DNA from: Paraglaciecola algarum
GTDB taxonomy: Bacteria > Pseudomonadota > Gammaproteobacteria > Enterobacterales > Alteromonadaceae
Assembly: GCF_021532655.1 (NCBI RefSeq)
Contig: NZ_JAKGAS010000008.1
Span: 124,001 to 188,000 of the forward strand
DNA: 64,000 bases
Direction of reading: 5' to 3'
How positions within the stretch are numbered: the stretch's first letter is position 1; each line of letters begins with the position of its first letter. The notes below the pieces were generated by a model. That model was not told the origin of the DNA. It ran no database searches and saw nothing but the letters and a program-made list of their open reading frames with translations. Both the position numbers and the translations under genes were made by a program. This document shows, one piece after another, positions 1 through 8,707 of the stretch.

Positions 1-813
1 CTCACGCTTGACTGGTTTATAGGCCGCGATATCTTCAGCCGTTAAGCTACCCGCTCTTGGTTCTTGTTGCACCATAGCGGCTATGTCTTTGGCAATTTCT
101 CCGTGATAAAACGCCGATGGGTCTTTAGCTATTATTTCTAAGGTTTTAGCATATTCTGGATTTTTCAGCAGGTACCCCTCAGGGTGAGCTACTCCCGCGT
201 CATCAAAAAAATACTCATAGGCATCGGTTGGACCTTGTTCTGGAGTACTTGGGATATACTTTCCAAACCGAACCAACATACCGTGTAAACGAGGAGATAT
301 TTCAAATCCTTCTTTTGCCAACTTGCTGGCATGACTAAATAAGCTGCCCCACTCCAATGTGCCCTGTTCTTCATGGGCCATTGATAACATAGCTAATACG
401 CCCGGTGCTCCGGTAGACAAGCCACTGTTTTTGGCTTGAATAAAAGGCATACTGTCTCCGTTTTCTAGCAGGAACATATCCGCTGTAGCACCACTTGGTG
501 CACTTTCTCTACCGTCATAAACCGCTAGTTTTTTTGTCTCACTGTCAAAGTGCACCATAAAGGCACCACCGGCTAAACCTGAACTTTGTGGCTCTACTAG
601 ACTCAATACCGCTTCAATTGCAATAGCCGCATCGACAGCAGATCCTCCCGCTCGTAACACATCTAAGCCAGCTTTTGTGGCATGTGGATTCGCAGTCACC
701 ACCATAGCTTGTTGTTTTGGTGTGTCTGTTACTTTTTCTGTTTGTTTTTCTTCAGCGCTACAACTCAAAAGTCCAGCTGAGAAAACCCCTAACACCCATA
801 TCCGAAAGTTCAT
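1..813 (-). CDS. ggt: Gamma-glutamyltransferase, N-terminal part (runs off left edge)
   Basis: Reading from ATG at 813 the frame stays open to base 1, giving 271 residues of the N-terminal half of a gamma-glutamyltransferase, an enzyme that cleaves and transfers gamma-glutamyl groups, for example from glutathione. The start of the mature protein carries the family hallmark NPHATKAG followed by AGGSAVDAAIA, and further on VEPQSSGLAGGAF. Residues 1-18 form a signal peptide ending in LLSC, so a periplasm- or outer-membrane-anchored lipoprotein is expected. An AAGGA ribosome site lies 7 bases before the ATG. The catalytic Thr and the small subunit lie outside the window. The family call is firm; the exact substrate is not known. 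Confidence 0.85.
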   Translation of the reverse strand, partial: MNFRIWVLGVFSAGLLSCSAEEKQTEKVTDTPKQQAMVVTANPHATKAGLDVLRAGGSAVDAAIAIEAVLSLVEPQSSGLAGGAFMVHFDSETKKLAVYDGRESAPSGATADMFLLENGDSMPFIQAKNSGLSTGAPGVLAMLSMAHEEQGTLEWGSLFSHASKLAKEGFEISPRLHGMLVRFGKYIPSTPEQGPTDAYEYFFDDAGVAHPEGYLLKNPEYAKTLEIIAKDPSAFYHGEIAKDIAAMVQQEPRAGSLTAEDIAAYKPVKRE

Positions 814-1382
814 AGACTGTTCCTTATAGTTGAAACTTATTAAGTTAATATTTTGTATTGAATAAATAAGGCGAGGTTCACGTAAAAAGTTTAAACGTGT
901 AATACACCAAAAGGACGGAACAAAAAATGTTCTGATAATTTTTTATCACAAATAAAGCTTGGGTAACAACGGAATTGCAATATTAGGCGCTATTTATTCA
1001 ATTTACCGAACACAAATAAATCTAAGCCAACTTTAAACACTGAAATTCAACAAAAATTCAACAAAAACAACAACTAGTAAACATAAAAATAGTGGAAGGT
1101 GATTGTTATGCAACCCCATAACTTATGTCATTTTAGAATGTAACAGCAAAACTTAAAGGCGCTGAAAAGCCACTATATAAATTGTTTGTCACTCTACTAG
1201 GAGGGTCTTAATCTATTAACTAACCTTTGGTTTTTAATGAAGATGGAGTGATTATTTATATAAAATATGCTTCTGGGTTTTGTAGCTAAATCAGCCTGCA
1301 GGTTAAAAGCTGTTATAGCAAAGTATTTGGTATTATAATCCGCAGCCGTAAATTCAATAGAGCTATTTATTAACTTAGTATT
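814..1382. promoter_or_regulatory. AT-rich divergent intergenic region (ggt / thiI)
   Basis: 569 bases without a gene between the divergent ggt and thiI. It must carry both promoters. A TATAAT at 1334-1339, 44 bases before the thiI start, is the best -10 candidate, but no good -35 is seen at 17 bases. Short AT-rich direct repeats (AATTCAAC, then AAAAATTCAAC) lie near 1044-1065. No RNA gene or ORF could be supported here. Confidence 0.35.
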
Positions 1383-2837
1383 ATGCAGTTTATTATCCGT
1401 TTACATCCCGAAATTATTATTAAAAGCCGCGCAGTACGCAAACGTTTTACTTTTGTGCTGGAAGGTAATGTTCGCAGGATTTTCAAATCAAACGAGCTCT
1501 CAGTAGAGGTACGTTCTGCATGGGATAAACTGATACTTATCATTAATCCAAAGTCTATAAACAAGCAAGATAAAATTATAGCGTTATTGCAACGAATACC
1601 CGGTATTGATCAAATCATCCGAGTACAAGAAAGCACCTTCACCGACCTAGATGATATTTGCCAGCAAGTCAAACAGACTTGGGCACCATTATTGGTTGGA
1701 AAAAGTTTCGTAGTACGGGTAAAACGCAAAGGTAAGCATGATTTTTCCTCACTCGAATTAGAACGATATGTAGGGGGGTATCTCAACCAAAACTGTGAGA
1801 CCGGCGGGGTAAACCTTAAACGACCAGATCAAATTATTGAATTTGAAGTCCACAACGACAAGCTCATTCAAAGCCATAGCAGAATTAAATGTTTAGGCGG
1901 CATGCCACTGCCCACCCAAGGTGATGCCTTGTCACTCATGTCTGGCGGTTACGACTCAGGTGTGGCCAGCTACCAAATGATCCGTCGTGGCACGCGTACC
2001 CATTTTTGTTTTTTCAACTTAGGTGGCCGCGAACACGAAATTGGGGTCAAACAAGTCAGTTATTATTTATGGAAGCGTTACAGCGAATCTCACAGAGTGA
2101 AGTTTATCTCGGTAGATTTTGCCCCTGTGGTTGCGGATATTCTAAAAAATGTCGAAAATAATTTGATGGGAGTGGTCCTTAAACGAGTGATGATGCGCGC
2201 CGCAAGTAAAGTGGCAGACAAGTTAAATATCAGTGCCTTGGTTACCGGTGAAAGTTTAGGCCAAGTATCGAGCCAAACATTAACCAATCTAAGTGTGATC
2301 GATCAAGCCACCGACAAAATCATCCTTAGGCCACTAATTTGTTTAGATAAATATGACATTATCGATCAAGCTAAACAGATAGGTACCGAAGAGTTTGCTA
2401 AAGTCATGCCCGAATATTGTGGCGTGATATCAAAAAGGCCAACCACTACTGCACAATTAGCTGATATTGAAGCTGAAGAAAACAAGCTAGATCCAAGCAT
2501 CTTGGATCGAGTAATTGGTGTAGCTGAAATGCGTGACATACGCACCATAGCCCTAGAAGCCGAGCAAGAAACAGAATATGTGACAGAAGTAGATATATTA
2601 CCGGCTAACGGCGTAGTACTGGATATTCGCTCCTTTGAAGAACAAGAAGCCAAACCGCTTGATTTAGCTAACATCACAGTTAGTCATATTCCATTTTTTA
2701 AGTTGGCCTCAAAATTCCCAACACTCGATAAAGACAAACACTATTACTTGTATTGTGAGCGCGGGGTAATGAGTCAACTCCAAGCGTTATTGTTGCATGA
2801 GCAAGGTTACACCCAAGTGCAGGTGTACCGACCTTAG
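1383..2837 (+). CDS. thiI: tRNA 4-thiouridine synthetase / thiamine thiazole sulfur carrier ThiI
   Basis: ThiI adenylates uridine 8 of tRNA and inserts sulfur taken from the persulfide of IscS; it also supplies sulfur for thiamine thiazole. The protein is 484 residues, the usual gammaproteobacterial long form (E. coli about 482). Order of domains: N-terminal ferredoxin-like and THUMP region (about 1-165), PP-loop ATP pyrophosphatase with the signature SGGYDSG (about 188-194), and a C-terminal rhodanese domain whose active cysteine is in YLYCERGV near the C terminus. A second conserved cysteine, in MPEYCGVIS, is the presumed disulfide partner. The ATG at 1383 gives the canonical N terminus MQFIIRLHPEI. 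It stands alone, with the next gene 76 bases on. Confidence 0.97.
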   Translation: MQFIIRLHPEIIIKSRAVRKRFTFVLEGNVRRIFKSNELSVEVRSAWDKLILIINPKSINKQDKIIALLQRIPGIDQIIRVQESTFTDLDDICQQVKQTWAPLLVGKSFVVRVKRKGKHDFSSLELERYVGGYLNQNCETGGVNLKRPDQIIEFEVHNDKLIQSHSRIKCLGGMPLPTQGDALSLMSGGYDSGVASYQMIRRGTRTHFCFFNLGGREHEIGVKQVSYYLWKRYSESHRVKFISVDFAPVVADILKNVENNLMGVVLKRVMMRAASKVADKLNISALVTGESLGQVSSQTLTNLSVIDQATDKIILRPLICLDKYDIIDQAKQIGTEEFAKVMPEYCGVISKRPTTTAQLADIEAEENKLDPSILDRVIGVAEMRDIRTIALEAEQETEYVTEVDILPANGVVLDIRSFEEQEAKPLDLANITVSHIPFFKLASKFPTLDKDKHYYLYCERGVMSQLQALLLHEQGYTQVQVYRP

Positions 2838-2913
2838 CAAGATATATATCATAAATAGTAAATACCTATTAATTTAGAAAACCCAATAGTAAAAACACCA
2901 TAACAGGAAACCA

Positions 2914-3927
2914 ATGCAAGCCAACCAAGATAAAAATACGATTCGAGAAATTGTTAGTTTTATAAAAGCTCAAGAAAATAACTTACGCTGTAAGTTGCCC
3001 ATCTTAGCTCAGCAAAACAGCCTAGGTTTAGCTTTACTGTTATTTTCAGTATTGGGGTTTATGACATCAGGTATCTTGTACTTTTATGGGCTTATCCCAG
3101 CTTGGGTATGTATTGTTTTAGGCGCTTTGAGCACGTCTATTACCCACGAAATTGAACATGATTTGATTCATATGCAGTACTTCAAAACAAACTCCATCAT
3201 GTACCATTTGATGATGTTTTTAGTGTGGATTATTCGACCTAGTACGATTAACCCTTGGTATCGCAAAAGTATTCATTTAAACCACCATAAAACCTCAGGC
3301 ACCCAACAAGACATTGAAGAGCGTTTGGTGGGCAATGGCACTAAAAGCCATTTTTTACGGTTGTTAGTCATATGTGATGGTTTATTGGGATTAATACTGC
3401 GTACTAAACAATTTTCTAAAGAGATAAAAGGTTATAACTTTTTACGTTTGTTTAATGCAGGTTTCCCGTTAACCACTCTGTATTACATTATTATTTACGC
3501 CTTTGTATTGTTTCATGGAGCTAACTTTATACTTGAGAGTTTAGCCATTGCAACTGACTACCCCGCTTGGTTTATGAGCCTAGTGGATTACATGAACTTA
3601 GCTATGGTGGTATGGGTAGCCCCGAGCTTTTTACGTTCAGCTTGTTTAAACTTTGTGACTTCGTCGATGCATTATTATGGCGGCGTTTACAACTTAATCC
3701 AGCAAACCCAAGTGTTAAATCATTGGGCCTTTATACCATTCCAACTATTTTGTTTTAATTTTGGTAATAGCCATACCATTCATCATTTTGTACCGGGTCA
3801 ACCTTTTTATATTCGACAAATGATCAGCAAAAAAGTGAATGCGTTTATGCAAGAAAAAGGGGTAAGGTTTAACGATTTGGCTAGCATTCTGGCGGCAAAT
3901 CGCTTTCGAACATCTGACAATTTGTAA
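2914..3927 (+). CDS. Membrane fatty acid desaturase / hydroxylase-like di-iron protein
   Basis: 337 residues with several hydrophobic segments (about 42-64, 65-85, 180-205 and 225-245) and the three histidine clusters expected of the membrane di-iron desaturase/hydroxylase superfamily: HEIEHD near residue 86, HLNHHKT near 124, and NSHTIHHF near 285. The clusters chelate two irons on the cytoplasmic face. The substrate (fatty acyl chain, carotenoid or sterol-like lipid) cannot be decided from sequence. An AGGAAACC ribosome site sits just before ATG 2914. The AraC-type gene that follows on the same strand (86 bases) could be its regulator, which is an inference from position only. Confidence 0.75.
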   Translation: MQANQDKNTIREIVSFIKAQENNLRCKLPILAQQNSLGLALLLFSVLGFMTSGILYFYGLIPAWVCIVLGALSTSITHEIEHDLIHMQYFKTNSIMYHLMMFLVWIIRPSTINPWYRKSIHLNHHKTSGTQQDIEERLVGNGTKSHFLRLLVICDGLLGLILRTKQFSKEIKGYNFLRLFNAGFPLTTLYYIIIYAFVLFHGANFILESLAIATDYPAWFMSLVDYMNLAMVVWVAPSFLRSACLNFVTSSMHYYGGVYNLIQQTQVLNHWAFIPFQLFCFNFGNSHTIHHFVPGQPFYIRQMISKKVNAFMQEKGVRFNDLASILAANRFRTSDNL

Positions 3928-4013
3928 TCATTAGATCTCTAACTAAGGGTATTGATTTTATCAAGACTTACTAGCATCATAAAACCTATGCTTGTACGAC
4001 TCACGTAACGAAA

Positions 4014-5237
4014 ATGGATATTTTAAACTTCGCGCAACCCATCAGAGGCGGTTTTTATATCACTGCACTGGTTGTTTGTGTGTTGTTTTTAACCTTTATC
4101 AAACAAGCAAAATTAACCCACAAAGGTTATTTGACTGGTTTTTTAGGCATAAAGATGACTATGGCTTTATGTGAATGGTTAATCATTCATGTACCCATGC
4201 CGCAAAGCCATATCTGGCTGTCTTTATTATTTGTTTTATCATTTGGCTCTGCGCCACTTTTATTACGCTTTGCGCGTGGTGTAACAAACACTCCAAACCA
4301 AGCTTTATCCCATAAATTTAAACTCTGGGAGTGGGCATTTATTCTAGCCAGTATTGCCTTAGTTACCCCATTATTTATGGCGTCACAGGTGTTGTTCTAT
4401 TTTGAATTTGGTGGGGAATTTGGTCACTTTATTCACGTGACTATGTTGTTGTGTGTTTTATTATTTGTTGCCCAAGTTTCAGTGTATTGGCAAAAAGCCT
4501 TCAAAATATACAAGCTTGAAGTTAGGCGCACTATGCAGCAGTTTTCAAGTTTACACGGCCGCTCACTATTAGTATTAAAATTACTTTTAGTCTTAGTGTT
4601 AGCCAACTTGGTATTTAGCTTAATTCGCACCTTTAATTGCTGGTTTTGGCAAAGCCAAATTGAGATTACTGTAATTGCCAACATCATGGAATATGCCATT
4701 CTTTTGGGGTGTTTATTTTATATATTTCACGGTGCTTTGCCTGCGTCGACTCCGGATGCAACAACTACAATACAAGCAATAATCGATGAAAATACAGCTG
4801 CGCCTAGTTCAAGCACTAGCCCACATACGCCTGAAACAGATAAATCACCCAAATATGCAAAGACAAAACTCGATAGCCAATTTATAAAACGGGTACAGGC
4901 CAAGTTACTCAACAAAGATAATGTTACTCAACTGGCCTTAGACAGTGGTATATCCCTAGCTAAATTTGCCGATGCTATTGGTGAAAAACCTTATTACGTG
5001 ACCCAAATTCTGAATCAAGATTTACACACCAATTTCTATGAATTTATCACAGAACATCGAATTCAACATGTTATGAGTAAACTGTCAGAACCTTCTGAGC
5101 AGACCATTCTAGATATAGCCCTGACTGCCGGATTTAATTCAAAATCCACCTTCAATACTGCTTTTAAAAAACAAACAGGCCAAACACCTTCGCAATATCG
5201 TAAACAAATCCCCCAATCTTCGCCTTTATCAACATAA
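4014..5237 (+). CDS. AraC-family regulator with polytopic membrane N-terminal domain
   Basis: 407 residues. The first roughly 240 residues contain about seven hydrophobic helices separated by short loops, so this half is embedded in the inner membrane. A low-complexity linker rich in Ser, Thr and Pro (about 243-290) leads to a C-terminal AraC/XylS double helix-turn-helix (about 300-400), visible as SLAKFADAIGEKPYYVTQIL and then AGFNSKSTFNTAFKKQTGQTPSQYR. Such membrane-AraC fusions are thought to sense a membrane or extracellular signal and bind DNA directly. The target is unknown; the two secreted NTF2-like genes and the peptidase immediately downstream on the same strand are the obvious candidates (inference). 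Confidence 0.8.
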   Translation: MDILNFAQPIRGGFYITALVVCVLFLTFIKQAKLTHKGYLTGFLGIKMTMALCEWLIIHVPMPQSHIWLSLLFVLSFGSAPLLLRFARGVTNTPNQALSHKFKLWEWAFILASIALVTPLFMASQVLFYFEFGGEFGHFIHVTMLLCVLLFVAQVSVYWQKAFKIYKLEVRRTMQQFSSLHGRSLLVLKLLLVLVLANLVFSLIRTFNCWFWQSQIEITVIANIMEYAILLGCLFYIFHGALPASTPDATTTIQAIIDENTAAPSSSTSPHTPETDKSPKYAKTKLDSQFIKRVQAKLLNKDNVTQLALDSGISLAKFADAIGEKPYYVTQILNQDLHTNFYEFITEHRIQHVMSKLSEPSEQTILDIALTAGFNSKSTFNTAFKKQTGQTPSQYRKQIPQSSPLST

Positions 5238-5256
5238 TTCTACTGAATTAGCCAAA

Positions 5257-5290
5257 TAAAACGTTCGACCCACTGAGTTCGTACGTTTTA
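5257..5290 (+). terminator. Possible hairpin after the AraC-type gene
   Basis: Inverted arms TAAAACGT (5257-5264) and ACGTTTTA (5283-5290) enclose an 18-base loop and are followed by an A-rich rather than T-rich stretch. It lies 19 bases after the AraC-type stop codon. It could be a weak terminator or a regulator site for the next operon. Confidence 0.3.
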
Positions 5291-5353
5291 AAAAACCTTC
5301 ACTGTTAGCCTTCCAACTAAGTATTAGTTAAATCGACATAAGAGGCATTAATA

Positions 5354-6316
5354 GTGAAAAACCTCCATCTACTCCCCATGGTGTTAAGCGTTATTTGTAT
5401 ATGTTTATTAAGCAATAGCGCCCAAGCCCAAAATAATTCCAAGACTACAAATGTTGAAAAACATATTGCTCAATCCATTAATAATATAAATCAGCACTGG
5501 CAGACTAACCTGCAAAAAGGGCATGTTGCTAAGGTACTGGAACACTATGCTGAAAAAGCGATTTTTATGCCTGAATATCAACCCACCTTAAACGGTGCAC
5601 AGCAGATAAAAGACTATCTCACAGCGCTCAATAAACAACGTAAATTTCACCAGATTAATTACCAATCGACGGAAATGCTCAAACTAGGCAAATACGTGCT
5701 GGAAATTGGTAATTTTGACATGGATGTCCAATGGTTAAATCACACCTCAACCAAAACCTATACAGGTAAATATTGGCGAATTTGGGATACAGATAGTGGA
5801 GTAAAAAAAGAGCTTCAAATCATCGGTGAAGCCTTTGGGTTTTATAAACACCTAGAAAATCCAGAACTATGGGTAACCGATAGGAAAACTCGTGCCGGCC
5901 TTTCGCCTAGTGGTTTTAAAGCCACAGATATGAGTATTGAACTACAGGCCTACCACTCCCTAGGCCAAAAAGGCGTGAAACAAAAAGACGGAGAATTACG
6001 AGCCAAAATGTATGCTCAAGACGCCGTTTTTTATCCCTTTGCTGATACCCCCAAAAAAGGCATGGAAGTGCTTAAACCATACCTTATTCAGTATTCCTCT
6101 CATGGCGCGATTATTGAGTCTGTGAAAACTTACAGCCATGAGGTGATTTACCTCGATGGTTTCATATTGGAATTTGCCAAATTTGCTGTGGCTTGGACCT
6201 ACGACGGCGTGCCTGGCAGCGCAAATGGCAAAGGGATCTCTTTGCGTAAACGCCTAGAAAATGGCGAATTAAGATTTTTCCGCCACATAGGCATGCACAA
6301 TTATGATGGTTATTAA
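5354..6316 (+). CDS. Secreted protein with two NTF2/SnoaL-like domains
   Basis: 320 residues starting at GTG 5354, chosen because an AAGAGG ribosome site precedes it and it gives a clean signal peptide (hydrophobic core LPMVLSVICICLLS, cleavage near AQA). Two NTF2/SnoaL-type cone domains follow (about 30-165 and 195-318), recognisable by patterns such as VLEHYAEKAIFMPEYQPTLNG and KMYAQDAVFYPFADTP, typical of the DUF4440/SnoaL fold. The fold binds small ligands or acts as an isomerase or scaffold; no catalytic set is evident. The next gene encodes a paralogue of the same architecture 14 bases on, so the pair is probably co-transcribed in the periplasm-directed operon 5354-8643. Confidence 0.7.
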   Translation: MKNLHLLPMVLSVICICLLSNSAQAQNNSKTTNVEKHIAQSINNINQHWQTNLQKGHVAKVLEHYAEKAIFMPEYQPTLNGAQQIKDYLTALNKQRKFHQINYQSTEMLKLGKYVLEIGNFDMDVQWLNHTSTKTYTGKYWRIWDTDSGVKKELQIIGEAFGFYKHLENPELWVTDRKTRAGLSPSGFKATDMSIELQAYHSLGQKGVKQKDGELRAKMYAQDAVFYPFADTPKKGMEVLKPYLIQYSSHGAIIESVKTYSHEVIYLDGFILEFAKFAVAWTYDGVPGSANGKGISLRKRLENGELRFFRHIGMHNYDGY

Positions 6317-6330
6317 ACAGGATTAAAGAT

Positions 6331-7311
6331 ATGAAACTATTGATAAACAGATTAACAAAATTTAAGAAATACCTAACATTGTTATTTGTAAGCCTAGTGT
6401 TTTCAAGCAGCAGTATGAGTGCACAGAACGCACAAACTGCTTATGCAAAATCTGGCGTAAAGACAGATGTAGCGAAAATTCTCAATCAGCATCGCACAGA
6501 CTATACCCAAGCTATGCTGGCAGAAAACACAGTAGCATTATTAAACCAATACTCAACTGACACTCGCTTAATGCCTGAGGCTAACCCGACTATTTTTGGC
6601 AAAGAGAATGCAAAACACTATTTCGACAGCTTGTTTGAGCGATTTGATATTCAAAGTTATAAAAAGTCAGCCACTGACTTTATTCCCATAGCAAACAAAC
6701 TTATCGCAGAATCTGGGGCATTTGAATTGACCATGCTCAACAAGCAAGGACAACAAAAATTAGTATCCGGTCACTACACCAACTTGTGGCGTAAACAAGC
6801 TAAAGGCCAGTGGACTATAGATACCGACATATGGAACTTTAACCAATGGTTTGATTTCAAACAGGAGTTAGTTTTTAAAAATGTCCCCTCTGTTGTCACA
6901 GCCTTAGGCTCGCGTATTTCGTTAGACAATGAATTAGCAATAGAGTTGGCGGCGTACGAAGTATTAAGTAAGGACGCCGTGTTAGAAGGAGATCCCAGAG
7001 TATTAATTGGAGTTTATGCACAAGATGCCAGGCAATATCCCAACTACCATCCGCCAGTAGTCGGTAAAAAGGCCATCGATGATTATTGGCGTAAACATAT
7101 ACAGCAACTACCCACTTTTAGTATGTTGCAAGATAGAACCGACAAAGCCGAAGAGCATGGAGATTACATCATTCAACACGCATCCCATATTGCCGCTTAC
7201 CGCACAGCAGAAATCTCAGGGGTAAGTACAGGAAAACATTTAAGAATATGGAAACGCAATGCTACAGGCAGAATAAAAACACTTTTATCCATCAGTGCAT
7301 ACGACAATTAA
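6331..7311 (+). CDS. Secreted double NTF2/SnoaL-like protein, paralogue of the preceding gene
   Basis: 326 residues with a signal peptide (hydrophobic stretch LTLLFVSLVFSSSSMSA, cleavage after the Ala of MSA) and again two NTF2-like domains. Parallel motifs are LLNQYSTDTRLMPEANPTIFG in the first and LIGVYAQDARQYPNYHPPVVG in the second, matching the equivalent positions of the upstream protein. It reads as a diverged tandem duplicate. Both copies keep the aromatic and acidic residues of the pocket mouth but no known enzyme motif. Function unknown; export and co-transcription with the S41 peptidase suggest an envelope role (inference). Confidence 0.7.
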   Translation: MKLLINRLTKFKKYLTLLFVSLVFSSSSMSAQNAQTAYAKSGVKTDVAKILNQHRTDYTQAMLAENTVALLNQYSTDTRLMPEANPTIFGKENAKHYFDSLFERFDIQSYKKSATDFIPIANKLIAESGAFELTMLNKQGQQKLVSGHYTNLWRKQAKGQWTIDTDIWNFNQWFDFKQELVFKNVPSVVTALGSRISLDNELAIELAAYEVLSKDAVLEGDPRVLIGVYAQDARQYPNYHPPVVGKKAIDDYWRKHIQQLPTFSMLQDRTDKAEEHGDYIIQHASHIAAYRTAEISGVSTGKHLRIWKRNATGRIKTLLSISAYDN

Positions 7312-7371
7312 GTTAAAGATTGAATTGATAAAACCTACCACACCATAGTGGTACACAAGGAGGAATACATA

Positions 7372-8643
7372 TTGAAATTTTTATTGGTCTTTTTCACAGC
7401 TTTTTTGACAGTAAGTTTACTGAGTGCCTGTCAAAATAATAATCCAACACAGGGTGACGTGCAGCCTTACCCTATTTTATTAGACGACCCACTACTTTGT
7501 GCAGATCAAACCGTTAAAAATCAGACTTTAATAGATTATTTACGCCAGTGGTATTTATGGGAAGACGAGATCCCCAGCCAGTTAGTAGCCGAGCAATTTT
7601 TAACCTTGAGCGACTTACTAGAAGAAATTAAGTCCTCTACAAACTTAGATCGTTGGAGCGAAGTGATGAGCGCTCAACAATATGCTGATAATTTTTTAAA
7701 CAGCTCTGCGGCCAGTTATGGTTTTAAGATTGGCTTTAACACAGCAAGAGATGCCTTGCTAGTATTCGACGTTTACCCGCAAAGCGCGGCAAACCTAGTA
7801 GGCTTAAAACGCGGCGATAGAATCACCCATGTTAACGGTCTGCCAGTCTATAAACTGCAGAATTCAGTACTACTACAAGCCCTTATCACCCCAGGAGAAA
7901 CGGGTGAAAATAGTGGAATATCCATCAGCTGGATCAACGCTAAGGGTATCCAACATCAAAACTTTATTCAGCGCACATACATAGAAACAAACGCAATCAG
8001 ATACCAAACTATCTTTACACTTAATCAGCAAAAAATTGGCTATTTTGTGTATGACTCTTTTGATCAACCCAGTAGCGAACAGCTAAACACACTGATAAAT
8101 GAATTTATTTCACAAGACATTGAGCAATTGATTGTAGATTTAAGATACAACCCAGGTGGATTTGGGCATATTGCTAATCAACTCGCCTCTCAAATTGCTG
8201 GAGAAAATGTGCGAGGTGAGATATTCAACCACCTTAAACTCAATAATATCCAGTCTCAGCAGTCGCAAGTTAGCCGACCTTTTATCTTAGAAAATGGCCA
8301 AAATACTTTGCATTTATCTGAAGTGACAGTGCTCACCACCAAGAGAACCGCTTCAGCTAGCGAAATGTTTATTAACGCCCTAACACCGCATATAAAAGTG
8401 AACATTATTGGCCAGCAAACAGCGGGCAAACCTATTGGCATGAAGGTAGTAGGAATATGCGATCAAGTGATATTTGCCGCCACCCAACAAAACCTAAACT
8501 CACAGATGCAAGGTGACTACTTTGATGGACTAGCAGCAGATTGCCCCGCCATTGATGAGTTTTCCTCAGACTGGGGAGATAGCCAAAATGACAATATTTT
8601 ACAAAAAGCCTTACACTTTGTTGAACATGGGCAATGTGATTAG
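7372..8643 (+). CDS. S41-family (tail-specific type) peptidase lipoprotein
   Basis: The frame is open from GTG 7348, but a perfect AAGGAGG at 7357-7363 points to TTG 7372. This gives MKFLLVFFTAFLTVSLLSAC, a textbook lipoprotein signal ending in LSAC. About 423 residues: an N-terminal helical region, a PDZ domain near 130-190 (FDVYPQSAANLVGLKRGDRI) and the S41 catalytic core with LIVDLRYNPGGFG and the serine-bearing TASASEMF near 320. S41 peptidases cut proteins near their C termini using a Ser/Lys-type dyad. It closes the secreted-protein operon beginning at 5354. Substrate unknown. Confidence 0.85.
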   Translation: MKFLLVFFTAFLTVSLLSACQNNNPTQGDVQPYPILLDDPLLCADQTVKNQTLIDYLRQWYLWEDEIPSQLVAEQFLTLSDLLEEIKSSTNLDRWSEVMSAQQYADNFLNSSAASYGFKIGFNTARDALLVFDVYPQSAANLVGLKRGDRITHVNGLPVYKLQNSVLLQALITPGETGENSGISISWINAKGIQHQNFIQRTYIETNAIRYQTIFTLNQQKIGYFVYDSFDQPSSEQLNTLINEFISQDIEQLIVDLRYNPGGFGHIANQLASQIAGENVRGEIFNHLKLNNIQSQQSQVSRPFILENGQNTLHLSEVTVLTTKRTASASEMFINALTPHIKVNIIGQQTAGKPIGMKVVGICDQVIFAATQQNLNSQMQGDYFDGLAADCPAIDEFSSDWGDSQNDNILQKALHFVEHGQCD

Positions 8644-8707
8644 TAGTTGTTCTAATTGAGTGAGTGATGAAGCAATAGAAATGACGCACAAATACTGCCC
8701 CGCAGGA

